Shown here: positions 24,499 to 34,266 of the stretch, piece after piece
Position numbering within the stretch: the first letter of the stretch is position 1
Layout of the letters: each line of letters starts with the position of its first letter
NCBI GenBank assembly: GCA_003165465.1
Contig: PLUM01000073.1
Span: forward strand, 1 to 46,530
Origin: Acidobacteriota bacterium
GTDB lineage: Bacteria > Acidobacteriota > Terriglobia > Acidiferrales > UBA7541
DNA: 46,530 nt
Direction of reading: 5' to 3'
Translations under genes and position numbers: made by a program
The notes under the pieces: generated by a model
Database searches by the model: none
Seen by the model: only the letters and a program-made list of their open reading frames with translations
Told to the model about the DNA's origin: nothing

Positions 24499-25710
24499 AT
24501 GACACGCTTACTATACATACTGCCCGGGCTCGTCCCCCCCGGATCGGACTCGGCCCTCGACAAGTTTACATTCTTGTCTGAAGTTGCCGAGGGAGAGGTA
24601 TTACTGCCGGTGTGGTTCAAGTCGCCGGATAGCGTTCCCCCATTTTTGCGCGAGACTTTTCCGGTCTATCGTCGCGGGAAGTTCTTTTATCACTTCTTCC
24701 TCTCTTTCCAAGTTGCGAAACCTCTCCGGCGGCTCGCGATTCTGCTCTTTTATATCCGTTGCGGCCTGCAACTTCATCGCAAGAAAAAGATCGACGTTAT
24801 CATGACTTACGGCACGAATCTGCCGGGCATTGCGGGAGTTATTCTGAAATGGCTTACTGGAGCTCAGCTAATAGTCGAAATACCTGGTGTTCCAGAGGAT
24901 GCCTTTCGGTACGACGTGCCTCATTCCGGCAGTCGCGACAGAATCAAGCGGCTCTTGTCAGATCGGCTTCTCTTGTTGGTGGGCGCAGCGGCTGATTGCT
25001 TCAAGCTTCTTTATCCATGGCAGCTGCAGAAATATCCGCGTTTGCAAAAAAAGAAGATTGCCGTTTTTCATGATTTCGTTCCGATCCACATCATCGCTTC
25101 GGAGAAAAGTGAGGAGCGATTTATCCTCTCGGCTGGTTACCCTTGGTACCGGAAAGGAATTGATGTCTTGATTCGGGCGTTTAAATTAATCGCGCCGGGG
25201 TTCCCGAATTACAAGCTCAGACTGTTAGGCTACTATCCGGATCGAGAATACTTGGACAAACTGGCAGGCGGGAGCCCGCAAATTGAGTTCCTAAAGCCTG
25301 GTCCTTATGAACTCGCATTGAAGGAGATTGCTACTTGTTCTGTGTACGCGTTGGCATCGCGATCTGAAGCGATGGGCCGAGTCCTGTTGGAAGCGATGGC
25401 AGCGCGAAAACCGATTATCGCGTCTGCCGTGAGTGGTGTTCCGTACTACGTCAAAGACAATGATAATGGACTCCTATTCGAATCCGAAAACGTCGAAGAA
25501 CTCTCGGCGAAGCTCGTCGCGCTGTTAAGTGACTCCGATTTACAGGACCGATTGGCAAATTGTGGATACAAGAAAGTGATTTCCGAATATGATGAGCGAT
25601 CGTATGTGCACTCGTTTCTCGGCATGCTGCAATCTCTGCGAAGCTCATCTCTTGGAAGTCATGATCACGACGAGGAATTGCGAGTCGCCGTTAAGAACGC
25701 ACACACTTGA
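24499..25710 (+). CDS. GT4-type glycosyltransferase (GT-B fold)
   Basis: This 403-residue cytoplasmic or membrane-associated enzyme begins L-L-Y-I-L-P-G-L-V-P-P-G-S-D-S-A. A C-terminal nucleotide-sugar domain contains L-S-A-G-Y-P-W-Y-R-K-G-I-D-V-L and the family 4 signature R-S-E-A-M-G-R-V-L-L-E-A-M-A-A-R-K-P, with the usual E-x7-E spacing. I use the ATG at 24499; the 18 residues before it in an upstream reading are not conserved-looking. It comes after a 247-bp gap from the ligase gene and precedes the opposite-strand methyltransferase. The sugar it transfers cannot be told. Confidence 0.82.
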   Translation: MTRLLYILPGLVPPGSDSALDKFTFLSEVAEGEVLLPVWFKSPDSVPPFLRETFPVYRRGKFFYHFFLSFQVAKPLRRLAILLFYIRCGLQLHRKKKIDVIMTYGTNLPGIAGVILKWLTGAQLIVEIPGVPEDAFRYDVPHSGSRDRIKRLLSDRLLLLVGAAADCFKLLYPWQLQKYPRLQKKKIAVFHDFVPIHIIASEKSEERFILSAGYPWYRKGIDVLIRAFKLIAPGFPNYKLRLLGYYPDREYLDKLAGGSPQIEFLKPGPYELALKEIATCSVYALASRSEAMGRVLLEAMAARKPIIASAVSGVPYYVKDNDNGLLFESENVEELSAKLVALLSDSDLQDRLANCGYKKVISEYDERSYVHSFLGMLQSLRSSSLGSHDHDEELRVAVKNAHT

Positions 25711-25748
25711 GAGCTATTAATTCTGAGCGCGGTCCTTGCGTCATGATC

Positions 25749-26621
25749 CTAAGCCCTGAACAGCAGAACGTCCATCTCCGTAAGGGAGCGCAGGTCCTCG
25801 CTTTTCTTGCGTTGCACGCTGTCGTAGGACTTGTAGCCGAAACACTTCATGTAGAGATCAAAGTCCTCCAGCGTAAATCCACATTTTTGGAGCACCCACG
25901 GCTTAATCGCGCAAATGATCAGAGGGCGGCCGGCGGTTTGCGTGAAGAATTTGTCGGCGCCTAATAAAACGGGGAATTCGAAACCCTCGACATCAATCTT
26001 GACGAACTTAATCCGCTCGGGCTGGGGAATGTGCCGAAAAATATAATCGTCCAGACGCACAACCGGGACCCGTAGCGTTGCCGAACCGGCGCTGTCCTCA
26101 ACGAGACTTGCGTTTCTTGAACCTCCCTGCGGTTCGTAGGAGATTGGCAGAGAGCCTTGTGTTTGGCCGAGCGCGACGTTGTTGAAAACAAATTTGTACC
26201 GTGGATTGAGCGCTTGCACGACCCGCAGACGCTCGTAACATTCCCTCAAAGGCTCAAACCCGTGTACTTCCCCGGCTGGCCCGACGAGTGAGGCCGCGAC
26301 TGCGGAAATATAGCCGACATTTGCACCAGCATCGATTACAATATCGCCCGGACTTAGGGAGTCCCTGAGAATATCGCAGAGAATGATGTCATATGATCCT
26401 GTAAGCATGGCTCGAAAGTCGTCATCATCCAAGAAGGGTAGGGGTTTGTGCTCAAAGCGGACACATCCGTTGATAGTTTTTTCCACCGCTTCTTTTGGAA
26501 CGGAGACCATCCGTCGCCTCAGCCGCCCAACAACCTTGCGCGTGAACAGCCATGGGTTCGTAATGATCTTGTTGGCAAGCGTTGCTCTTTGGCCTTTTCG
26601 AAGTCGTGGATTGTAGCACAC
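25749..26621 (-). CDS. FkbM-family methyltransferase
   Basis: This 290-residue SAM-dependent enzyme probably O-methylates a sugar of the EPS. Motif I is V-I-D-A-G-A-N-V-G-Y-I-S (~94-105), followed by V-H-G-F-E-P (acidic loop) and I-K-F-V-K-I-D-V-E-G-F-E, the FkbM signature. The C-terminal L-I-I-C-A-I-K-P-W segment resembles other members (usually E-x-x-P). The start is GTG at 26621; internal ATGs are possible. It is the only gene of the assembly block on the minus strand, its 3' end facing the preceding glycosyltransferase. Perfect 12-bp inverted repeats lie upstream, so the gene may have inserted or inverted. Confidence 0.8.
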   Translation of the reverse strand: MCYNPRLRKGQRATLANKIITNPWLFTRKVVGRLRRRMVSVPKEAVEKTINGCVRFEHKPLPFLDDDDFRAMLTGSYDIILCDILRDSLSPGDIVIDAGANVGYISAVAASLVGPAGEVHGFEPLRECYERLRVVQALNPRYKFVFNNVALGQTQGSLPISYEPQGGSRNASLVEDSAGSATLRVPVVRLDDYIFRHIPQPERIKFVKIDVEGFEFPVLLGADKFFTQTAGRPLIICAIKPWVLQKCGFTLEDFDLYMKCFGYKSYDSVQRKKSEDLRSLTEMDVLLFRA

Positions 26622-26692
26622 GCGTGGTGCGCTCCATTAACCATGGGCCTCGGAGGGAGCGCTGTTAGTGGGGCACATCGTTGCTAGAAGCC

Positions 26693-26831
26693 ATCTCATA
26701 AATGCTCACACGTCGAGAAAACGAGAATACTTATGAAGGGAAACTGTCGAAAGTCCGCCAAATCATCACTTTTCACAGGTTCCCGTCGCACGGGTTTAGT
26801 GGCTTTCCTGCCACAAAACCATTTATGAGAT
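26693..26831. repeat. 12-bp inverted repeat pair between divergent genes
   Basis: ATCTCATAAATG (26693-26704) is perfectly mirrored at 26820-26831, with 115 bp between. The pair lies between the FkbM gene and the divergent glycosyltransferase gene. It could be an operator pair with looping, or the ends of a short mobile or inverted segment. Confidence 0.5.
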
Positions 26832-26906
26832 AAGTTCTAGTTTCTCCATCAGACGCACGGCCCGGGCACTTTGTTCGAACATTAAGCTATTGTTGAAACG
26901 ATTGAA

Positions 26907-28127
26907 GTGGCTACCCAACCGTCCCATCCACGTCCGCTCCGTTTGCTTGTGATATTGGAAGCAACGACCGTAAACGCAGTCGCCAAGAACGTCTTGGATT
27001 TCTGCCGAGGCGTAGCCGATCTCAACCAGCAAGCTCCTGGTTCAGCTCCTATCGAATTGTCCATCGTAACATTCGATCGTGCGCCGACTTCTAGCTCGAA
27101 CACCCTTGCGCCAAATGCATTTGTCACAATCGCGCGAGAGCAAGGCATTACTGTTGATGTCGTGCGGGAACGCTTCCGTTTCGATCTGAGCGTGATGCCG
27201 GCGCTGAAAAGCTTGGTCACGCGTCGCGCGCCCGATATTATCGCCACGCACAATGTTAAATCGCATTTTCTGACGAGAGTTTGTCGTCTTCATCGCGATC
27301 GGCCGTGGGTGGCATTTCATCACGGCTACACCTCAACGGACTTGAAGAATGGAGCCTACAACCAACTTGATCGCTGGTCGTTGGCGGCCGCCGATCGAGT
27401 CGTTGCGGTATGTGGTCCCTTCGCCCGACAGTTGCAAGAGCGAGGAATTCCGGCCGATCGGATAATCGTGCTGCATAACTCGATTGGCTCTGAGCTGTCC
27501 GCACGTGCGATAGACATTCGTGAAGTCAAGGAGCGCCACGCAATCGGCGATGGAGATCGCTTCATATTGACCATCGGTCGCCTTTCGCAGGAGAAAGGTC
27601 ATGTCGATCTCATTTCCGCATTCGCTAAATTGCGCGCAATGCACCCAGGGATGCGGGCAAAGTTGGTGATCGTTGGTGAAGGACCAGAGCACTCGACAAT
27701 CGAAGTCGCCATCAAGACCCAAGGCCTTGAAGATCATGTTCGCCTAGCCGGTTACAGGTCCGATGTGAGTAGCTACTACGGTGCAGCCGATGTATTCGTG
27801 CTACCTTCACGCAGTGAAGGCTCGCCCTATGTGTTACTCGAAGCAATGAGAGCTGGTGTTCCTGTCGCCGCAACCGCAGTAGGCGGTGTGCCCGAGATTT
27901 TGACGAACGAAAAGACTGCACTTCTCGTGAAACCACGGGATCCCAAGTCCCTGGCCACAGCTATCAGCAGAATTCTTAGCGATGCTGGGCTTGCGAAATG
28001 CATCGCTGCGAATGCTTTTGCTCTAGTCTCCAACAGCTACTCGCTAGAAACCTACGTTCGTTCCATGTCAATGATTTATCGCTCGCTTGTATTCGGAAGC
28101 ACTCCATGTCGCCTACAAATGGTCTGA
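26907..28127 (+). CDS. GT4-type glycosyltransferase
   Basis: This enzyme of 406 residues has a GT-B fold. The N-terminal acceptor half begins L-R-L-L-V-I-L-E-A-T-T. The C-terminal donor half has I-G-R-L-S-Q-E-K-G-H, V-G-E-G-P-E, and the catalytic S-R-S-E-G-S-P-Y-V-L-L-E-A-M-R-A-G-V-P with E-x7-E, then A-V-G-G-V-P-E-I. Start is a GTG at 26907 without a strong ribosome site. It overlaps the next gene by 22 nt, which suggests tight coupling. It probably adds a hexose to the lipid-linked repeat unit. Confidence 0.85.
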   Translation: MATQPSHPRPLRLLVILEATTVNAVAKNVLDFCRGVADLNQQAPGSAPIELSIVTFDRAPTSSSNTLAPNAFVTIAREQGITVDVVRERFRFDLSVMPALKSLVTRRAPDIIATHNVKSHFLTRVCRLHRDRPWVAFHHGYTSTDLKNGAYNQLDRWSLAAADRVVAVCGPFARQLQERGIPADRIIVLHNSIGSELSARAIDIREVKERHAIGDGDRFILTIGRLSQEKGHVDLISAFAKLRAMHPGMRAKLVIVGEGPEHSTIEVAIKTQGLEDHVRLAGYRSDVSSYYGAADVFVLPSRSEGSPYVLLEAMRAGVPVAATAVGGVPEILTNEKTALLVKPRDPKSLATAISRILSDAGLAKCIAANAFALVSNSYSLETYVRSMSMIYRSLVFGSTPCRLQMV

Positions 28128-29095
28128 AGAGAAGCGTGCGAGTCTCCATCGTAATCCCGCTCTACAATAAAGAACTTTGGATCCGCCGCGCGCTGGATTC
28201 TATTGCAGAACAATCGTTTACAGATTTCGAACTTCTCGTCGTGGATGATGGTTCGAGCGATGGAGGAGCACAGATTGTCGCAACTTATGGTGACCGGCGT
28301 TTCCGATTGATCAAACAACCGAATGCCGGCCCAGGCGCCGCGCGCAACCGTGGTATTGCCGAGGCCAAGGGCGAACTTCTGGCGTTTCTAGACGCCGATG
28401 ATGAATGGCTGCCCAACTACCTCGCAGACAGCGTTCGCATACTCGACCATTGGGGAGATGAGGTCGCGTCGATTTCTTCCGGATATCTGGAGTATCCTTC
28501 CGCCACTTCACGCGAGGCGATGTGGCGAGGCCGCGGAATTACGGAAGGACCGTTTCGTCTATGTCCTGATACCCCGCCCATGGCGGCAGTGTATCGGCTG
28601 GCTTATATATCGCCATGGTCCACAGTGGTGCGCGCGAGTGTCCTTCGAAAGTGGGGTGGCTTTTATAGCCGCGACCGGTGTCTCTTCGCAGAAGACTCTT
28701 ATCTTTGGCTTAAGATCATGCTCAACGAAACGGTGGCGTTTCATATGGATCCCATCGTACGTTTCCATGCCGATGCATCAGAACTCAGCCGGAACTTGAA
28801 AGGCGCTCGTCCTTTAGAACCGTTTCTACTGGACCCTTCTGGAATCAATGCTGTTTGCCCGCCCCACTTGCGAGATTTGCTCTCCAACATTCTGGCAATT
28901 CGCGCATTCAAGTCAGCTTGCGTACTTGGCTATTGGGGACGATGGCGGGAAGCGAACGCAATGAAAAAGCGCTATTCCGTGCCAGGAGGTTGGAAACTGC
29001 CATATTATTTACCCAGCCTGATCTGCAGTACTCCAGTCGGTGCGTGCCTAGGTCAATTGAATCGCGCGTTCAAACGGATTGGTGTACGCGCGTGA
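28106..29095 (+). CDS. GT2 glycosyltransferase
   Basis: This 329-residue GT-A enzyme has V-S-I-V-I-P-L-Y-N-K-E, V-V-D-D-G-S-S-D-G-G, G-P-G-A-A-R-N-R-G and the D-x-D metal site F-L-D-A-D-D-E-W near residue 100. A conserved F-A-E-D-S-Y-L-W follows, resembling the E-D motif for acid/base catalysis. I start at ATG 28106, which has GGAAGC upstream; an earlier in-frame start would extend deep into the previous gene. No membrane helix is evident. It belongs to the run of overlapping glycosyltransferase genes and probably adds one sugar of the repeat. Confidence 0.84.
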   Translation: MSPTNGLKRSVRVSIVIPLYNKELWIRRALDSIAEQSFTDFELLVVDDGSSDGGAQIVATYGDRRFRLIKQPNAGPGAARNRGIAEAKGELLAFLDADDEWLPNYLADSVRILDHWGDEVASISSGYLEYPSATSREAMWRGRGITEGPFRLCPDTPPMAAVYRLAYISPWSTVVRASVLRKWGGFYSRDRCLFAEDSYLWLKIMLNETVAFHMDPIVRFHADASELSRNLKGARPLEPFLLDPSGINAVCPPHLRDLLSNILAIRAFKSACVLGYWGRWREANAMKKRYSVPGGWKLPYYLPSLICSTPVGACLGQLNRAFKRIGVRA

Positions 29096-29110
29096 AGACA
29101 TTTAGGGAAC

Positions 29111-30322
29111 ATGCGGGTAGCCGTCTGGCCTGCTTCGCCAAACATTCCAATGGAAACTGAAGTTCAAAAAGAAATTACAACAGGAATTGGCAACGCGAGT
29201 CCAGCAAAGACAATTCCGATCCTGCTGACGGTTAGAGAACTTAATCTCGGTGGGATTGAGCGCGACGTCACACAAATCGCCATGCGGATCGATCGTTCGC
29301 GATTTGAGCCGCACGTCGCCAGCTACCAAGCCGAAGGGATTCGATTTGAGGAGCTTAGCCGTGCGGGCGTTCCCTTCCTCCACGTGCCGTTTACTTCTCT
29401 GAAGTCGCCGTCGGCGCTTTCCGCGGCGATGCGAGTCGGGAAGTACTTTCGGAAACATGGAATTCGCCTTGTACATTCGTACGATACGAGCGCCGTATTT
29501 ATAACGCCGATTGCACGAGCCCTTCGCGTTCCCGCGGTTCTATCGAGCACGCTGGGCAGCCGCGAGCTGCTCGATTCGCGTAGCCACCGCGAGCTACGCT
29601 GGACAGACAAAATCGTCGACGCTGTGGTCGTAAATTGCGAGGCCATGCGCCGCCACATGATTGACGATGAACGCGTGCCGTCTGAACGAATCGAGCTTTG
29701 CTACAACGGCGTCGATACGTCCGTGTTTTATCCGGAGACGGTCCGAAAACCCGAGCTGGGCGCAGATGGGTCGTTTGTCATCGGAGCGGTCTGCGTGTTG
29801 CGCCCGGAAAAGAGTATCGATCTGCTGCTGGAAGCTTTCGCCCGCGTGCGCCATTTGAAACCGGGAATGAAGCTGCGGATTGTGGGGAGCGGCTCGGAAC
29901 TCCCTAAATTAGAAGCCAACAGCCGTCACCTCGGACTTCAAGAGGTTTGCGAATTCGTGCCCGCTACTAGATCGGTCCCGCAATTTCTACGCGGCTTCGA
30001 TATTTATGTTTCTTGCTCGCGCTCAGAGGCATTTTCCAACACGATCCTGGAAGCCATGGCTTGCGGCTGCTGTGTGGTTGGATCTCGAGTCGGCGGCACT
30101 CCGGAATTGACCGGAGAAGATGAGCGGGGCCTCCTCTTCCAGTCGGGCGATGCCGGGGACCTAGCCGCAAAGTTAACCACGCTCATCGAGAGTGAATCGC
30201 TCCGGCGCGCCTTCGGAACCCGAGCCGCGAAATTCGCCAGGGAATCTCTTAGTATCGAAATCGCCTCCAAACGCATGGCCGAGATTTACGAAACCATGCT
30301 GCGGCGGAAAACAGAGAAGTGA
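29111..30322 (+). CDS. GT4-type glycosyltransferase
   Basis: This enzyme of 403 residues has a GT-B fold. An acceptor domain contains V-R-E-L-N-L-G-G-I-E-R-D-V. The donor domain contains C-V-L-R-P-E-K-S-I-D-L-L-L, V-G-S-G-S-E, and C-S-R-S-E-A-F-S-N-T-I-L-E-A-M-A-C-G with the E-x7-E pair, then V-G-G-T-P-E. The ATG at 29111 is preferred over one at 29150 because AGGGA precedes it. It is 16 nt after the GT2 gene. Its sugar donor is unknown. Confidence 0.84.
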   Translation: MRVAVWPASPNIPMETEVQKEITTGIGNASPAKTIPILLTVRELNLGGIERDVTQIAMRIDRSRFEPHVASYQAEGIRFEELSRAGVPFLHVPFTSLKSPSALSAAMRVGKYFRKHGIRLVHSYDTSAVFITPIARALRVPAVLSSTLGSRELLDSRSHRELRWTDKIVDAVVVNCEAMRRHMIDDERVPSERIELCYNGVDTSVFYPETVRKPELGADGSFVIGAVCVLRPEKSIDLLLEAFARVRHLKPGMKLRIVGSGSELPKLEANSRHLGLQEVCEFVPATRSVPQFLRGFDIYVSCSRSEAFSNTILEAMACGCCVVGSRVGGTPELTGEDERGLLFQSGDAGDLAAKLTTLIESESLRRAFGTRAAKFARESLSIEIASKRMAEIYETMLRRKTEK

Positions 30323-30346
30323 AAGACCCAAGGGCTCAGATTTGAA

Positions 30347-31873
30347 ATGGTCGCGACGGGACAAAAACTCGCGTTAGGCTCCGCACTCCGGGTCTTCAGC
30401 TTGGTGGCAACGGCATTGGTGTCGCTCGTGATGATGCCGTTCGTCGTCCACTCTCTCGGGGATCGTATGTACGGTGTCTGGGCGTTGGCGGCGACGTTCG
30501 TCGGCTATTATGGCCTCCTCGATCTGGGTCTTTCCTCCGCCGTCTCCCGATATCTCGCAGCCGCTCTTGGCGCCGGAGATGAGGAACAATGCAACCGCGT
30601 CTATAACACATCCTTGCGAATCTTCACTGCTCTTGGCGTTGTGGTCCTTTTGGTTGGGTGCGTCTCAGCCGCGGCCTCTCCGTGGTTTTCTAAATCTCCG
30701 GAGGAAGCAGCCATTTTTTGGAGGCTCATCCTGCTCGTGAGCGTCACCTTAGCGCTCAGCTTTCCAATCAAGGTTTTTGTGGGAATCCTAGAAGCGCACT
30801 TGCGTTATGACCAAACGACATGCATCGAGATCATAAGTCTTGGACTTCGCAACGGACTCATCCTCGTCGCTCTCCTCATGGGCCTCAAGGTTGTCGCAAT
30901 GGCGTGGGCAATTATGCTGGCGTCGATCCCGATTTCCTTAGCGTATGTCTACTATGCATACAAGGACCTTCCGTTTCTTCGAGTCGATTGGAAAAACTGG
31001 GAGTGGCAGACAGTTCGAGTGCTTTTTTCTTATAGCATCTTCAGCCTTATCACGCGTTTGGCGGATGTTCTCCGGTTTCAGGTGGATGCTATTGTTGTTG
31101 CGTCCTTTGTTGGTCTTGCCGCCGTCACTCACTATCGGATTGCCAGTGCCCTGACCGGATACTACCTCAGCCTCATGATGGCTGTGATTGGCGTTGTTTC
31201 CACACTGTTCAGTCGGCAAGAGGGCAGTAAGGATTTAGATGCGATGAGGAAGACTTTTTTCTTCGCCAGCAAGATTTCCGTTTGCGTGTCAAGCTTTGTT
31301 GGGTTTGGATTGATCGCCTGGGGAAAACCGTTTATTATGCGCTGGATGGGGCCCCAATATCTGGATTCCTACCCTTCTCTCGTAATACTTATATTGGGTT
31401 GCGCAGTCGCCTTGTGGCAGATGCCTTCGGTTGCGCTCCTATACGGGATTTCCAAACACAAGGTCTTGGCTCTATTCACGTCAATCGAAGCTTTGGCCAA
31501 TCTGGTTTTAAGTCTCTTCTTGGTCCGAAAGTTCGGCATGTTTGGAGTTGCATTCGGAACTTTCCTGCCGATGACCCTGGTCAAGCTTTTTGTGCAGCCC
31601 TTTTATGTTTGTCACGTCCTTTCCGTCCCTTATTCGGGCTATTTTCGCCCGATGGGGAGGACAGTGGCGCTCGTCGGCGGTTCCTTGGTTGTCCCGGCTC
31701 TGCTATCGGTACGGTTTGCCGCACCCGATTACAAGACCCTAGCCGCCCTGGGGATCATTTCAATGATCTGCTACGCATCACCCTTACTGATTTTTGAATT
31801 CACGCCGGCCGAAACTCTGATGTTGAAACGGGTAATTTTACCGGGCCTAAACTTGAAACGGGTCAGCGGGTAG
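30347..31873 (+). CDS. Wzx-like polysaccharide flippase (MOP superfamily)
   Basis: This integral membrane protein of 508 residues has about 12-14 predicted helices. The N-terminal segment G-S-A-L-R-V-F-S-L-V-A-T-A-L-V-S-L-V-M-M-P-F and the Y-G-V-W-A-L-A-A-T-F-V-G-Y-Y-G-L-L-D-L-G-L block are typical of polysaccharide biosynthesis flippases. It should move the lipid-linked repeat unit across the inner membrane. It follows the last GT4 gene by 24 nt. With the Wzy-like ligase and Wzz-like protein it makes a Wzx/Wzy-dependent pathway the most likely assembly route. Confidence 0.85.
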   Translation: MVATGQKLALGSALRVFSLVATALVSLVMMPFVVHSLGDRMYGVWALAATFVGYYGLLDLGLSSAVSRYLAAALGAGDEEQCNRVYNTSLRIFTALGVVVLLVGCVSAAASPWFSKSPEEAAIFWRLILLVSVTLALSFPIKVFVGILEAHLRYDQTTCIEIISLGLRNGLILVALLMGLKVVAMAWAIMLASIPISLAYVYYAYKDLPFLRVDWKNWEWQTVRVLFSYSIFSLITRLADVLRFQVDAIVVASFVGLAAVTHYRIASALTGYYLSLMMAVIGVVSTLFSRQEGSKDLDAMRKTFFFASKISVCVSSFVGFGLIAWGKPFIMRWMGPQYLDSYPSLVILILGCAVALWQMPSVALLYGISKHKVLALFTSIEALANLVLSLFLVRKFGMFGVAFGTFLPMTLVKLFVQPFYVCHVLSVPYSGYFRPMGRTVALVGGSLVVPALLSVRFAAPDYKTLAALGIISMICYASPLLIFEFTPAETLMLKRVILPGLNLKRVSG

Positions 31874-31894
31874 GAAAAAGAGAGGCATCCATCA

Positions 31895-33097
31895 ATGCGG
31901 GCAGGTATCTACTTAGGTTGGGTCGGAAACGAAAACCTCGGTGACGAGGCGATTTTTAACTATTGCAGAGAACGTTTTTCTTCGCTACGTTGGTCCAGTT
32001 TCGAACAGCTCCTCTATGCCCCAAACATCCCTCAATTTGTCGCCCGTAGAGGTCGCAGTTTCCGCCATCTAGCCCACGTCTTCAAGGAAGAGTTGTTGTA
32101 TCAAAAGAGACTGCGGGAAGCAGCCGTAAACAGCCTATTCCAGTTAGCGTCAAGCCTTGGCGGGGAGATTGGTCTTTTAGGGGGCGGAACGATAATAAAT
32201 CAATCAGACTATATCCTTGCGTCTTATGTGGCAGTCCGCAATCGGACCAAATCATTAGTACCAGTTCTTGGAGCAGGTGTTATGCCTCCAGATTTTGCCT
32301 CTGCGAAATCCGATTGGAAGGATCGCAGGAAGAATTGGGTTGCTGCCCTGGAAGAATTACCAATTGTAGGTGTTCGAGGTCCCCTCTCAAAGAACCTCTT
32401 GGATGAAGTCGGAGCCCGGAATGTTGTGGTATGTGGGGACCCGGCGGTTGCATATCATTCTGACTTTGCAAAAAAGCTGTCGATCGCCCGGGCAGATCGG
32501 CCCTTACGCGTGGCAATCAATACCGGAGACTGCCTCCGACAGCTTTGGGGCAACATGAGTGATGTGCAAGATTCACTGATCGGCCTCGCCCGTTCGCTCA
32601 AAATGGCTGGGCATCAGATTCAGGTTATTCCGGTTTGGCCAGAAGACATCAGCCCGTGCGTCGACCTCGCGAAGAAGGCAGGTTTAGAAAGGTGCGCCGT
32701 TAGTCCTGCACTTACCTCTCACACTAGATTTCTTAAAGCGATTGAGCACGTTGATATCGTAGTCGCACTTAAGCTGCATGCTGGAATTTTATCAGCAGCT
32801 GCCAATGTCCCATTTGTCCTGTTAGCGTACCAGCCAAAGGCATTGGACTTTGCAGCGAGCTTGAAATGGGAGCAATTTACGATTCGTACGGACGAACTAA
32901 CTTCGTCCAAATTAATCGAGATCGTTTCCCTTCTCATCGACGAGCTTCCCACGAAAAAAAGGGAACTCTGCACGGGTATGTGCAGACTCGTGCATTTGTT
33001 TGAGGAATACTGCCGGAAAATCGAACCAATGCTCCTTGGAAAGTCACCGATGGGTTTAACAGACCGCAAGGTTCCCTGCGAATTCGATGCCGCTTGA
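31895..33097 (+). CDS. Polysaccharide pyruvyl transferase family protein
   Basis: This cytoplasmic enzyme of 400 residues probably adds a pyruvate ketal, from phosphoenolpyruvate, to a sugar of the repeat, giving the polymer negative charge. Family features are G-W-V-G-N-E-N-L-G-D-E-A-I (residues ~8-20), G-G-G-T-I-I-N near 87-93, V-G-V-R-G-P-L-S, C-G-D-P-A-V, and the C-terminal V-A-L-K-L-H-A-G-I-L-S-A. The start ATG follows GAGAGG. It is 21 nt after the flippase gene. The same fold includes CsaB-type wall-pyruvylating enzymes, but the EPS context favours a polymer substrate. Confidence 0.84.
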   Translation: MRAGIYLGWVGNENLGDEAIFNYCRERFSSLRWSSFEQLLYAPNIPQFVARRGRSFRHLAHVFKEELLYQKRLREAAVNSLFQLASSLGGEIGLLGGGTIINQSDYILASYVAVRNRTKSLVPVLGAGVMPPDFASAKSDWKDRRKNWVAALEELPIVGVRGPLSKNLLDEVGARNVVVCGDPAVAYHSDFAKKLSIARADRPLRVAINTGDCLRQLWGNMSDVQDSLIGLARSLKMAGHQIQVIPVWPEDISPCVDLAKKAGLERCAVSPALTSHTRFLKAIEHVDIVVALKLHAGILSAAANVPFVLLAYQPKALDFAASLKWEQFTIRTDELTSSKLIEIVSLLIDELPTKKRELCTGMCRLVHLFEEYCRKIEPMLLGKSPMGLTDRKVPCEFDAA

Positions 33098-33202
33098 ATA
33101 CTTTATTTGCTCCGCTATGTTTTCTGGTGAAGTGAGCGATTAAGACCTCGCCCACCCTAGATGTCAGTTCCGTTTGCTCCGTAATATGATGGCGAGACCA
33201 AA

Positions 33203-34234
33203 ATGATCGATACAGCAGCTTCGGGAAGCATAGATTCGAGCAGGCCCGGTGGCCCAACTATTAGTGTCATCATTCCCGCCTATAACACTGCAGGGTACAT
33301 TGGCGAGGCGCTGGACTCCGTGTTCGCGCAAGTCTACACAGACTTCGAAATCGTTGTAATCAACGACGGTTCGCCTGACACGGAATTATTGGAGAAGGTT
33401 CTCGATCCCTACTTCGGACGAATCGTTTACATCAAACAAGAAAATCGCGGCCCAAGTGCAGCACGTAATGCTGGAATTCGATGCGCACGAGGCGAGCACA
33501 TCGCTTTCCTAGATTCCGATGATAGTTGGTTTCCTGAATACCTGTCTGAGCAGATGAAAATTCTTGGGAATTCTCAAGGGCTGGATATGGTCTATTCGGA
33601 TGCTCTGATGTATGGAAATACTCCGTTATCCGACAAGAGCTTTTTCCAAGTGTACCCGCCGAGACTGCCTGTAACTTTCGGCAATCTTCTGAAGGGGTGC
33701 TCCATTCTTCCTTCCCATGTAGTTGTAAGAAGGCAAATCGTTCTAGAAGCTGGATTGTTTGACGAGAGTTTACACCTGTTGGAAGATGTGGATCTCTGGT
33801 TACGTATGATTCAGTGCGGAGGGAGGATCGCTTGCAATAAGCAAGTACTCGCGCGGCATCGATATCGTTCCGGTAGCCAGTCGTACGTCACGAGCAGAGA
33901 AATGGCGGAAGCTCAGTTAAGATTTATGAAGAAGTTCGAAGGATCCCTAAACCTGACAGCGGGAATGCGGTCGGCGCTGGATAGAGAAATCAAAGACAAC
34001 CTGACAGATCTCGAAATCGACCAAGGTAAGCAATTCCTTCTGACCCGCGACTTTCAAAGAGCTATCAATTCACTCGGCAAGGCCAAGAACAATCGGCCAA
34101 GCACTAAACTTCGACTTACCGTTTATGGACTTCGCGTCGCACCAAATCTGACGCGTTTCATAACAATAGCATGGCTACGACTGTTATTCGCTGCCGACAA
34201 TTTGGGCCAGGTTAAGCCGGGCAGGCAAAAGTGA
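33203..34234 (+). CDS. GT2 glycosyltransferase, tandem copy A
   Basis: This enzyme of 343 residues has the GT-A core I-S-V-I-I-P-A-Y-N-T-A-G-Y-I, V-I-N-D-G-S-P-D-T-E, R-G-P-S-A-A-R-N-A-G and D-S-D-D-S-W for the metal and nucleotide. L-L-E-D-V-D-L-W-L-R-M follows as the likely base motif. The C-terminal region (~250-343) is helical. It is closely similar along its whole length to the next gene, so the pair arose by duplication. A 105-bp gap separates it from the pyruvyl transferase gene. Confidence 0.85.
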   Translation: MIDTAASGSIDSSRPGGPTISVIIPAYNTAGYIGEALDSVFAQVYTDFEIVVINDGSPDTELLEKVLDPYFGRIVYIKQENRGPSAARNAGIRCARGEHIAFLDSDDSWFPEYLSEQMKILGNSQGLDMVYSDALMYGNTPLSDKSFFQVYPPRLPVTFGNLLKGCSILPSHVVVRRQIVLEAGLFDESLHLLEDVDLWLRMIQCGGRIACNKQVLARHRYRSGSQSYVTSREMAEAQLRFMKKFEGSLNLTAGMRSALDREIKDNLTDLEIDQGKQFLLTRDFQRAINSLGKAKNNRPSTKLRLTVYGLRVAPNLTRFITIAWLRLLFAADNLGQVKPGRQK

Positions 34235-34266
34235 TTAAGGAAAACCATTTTAACGACATCTAAATC

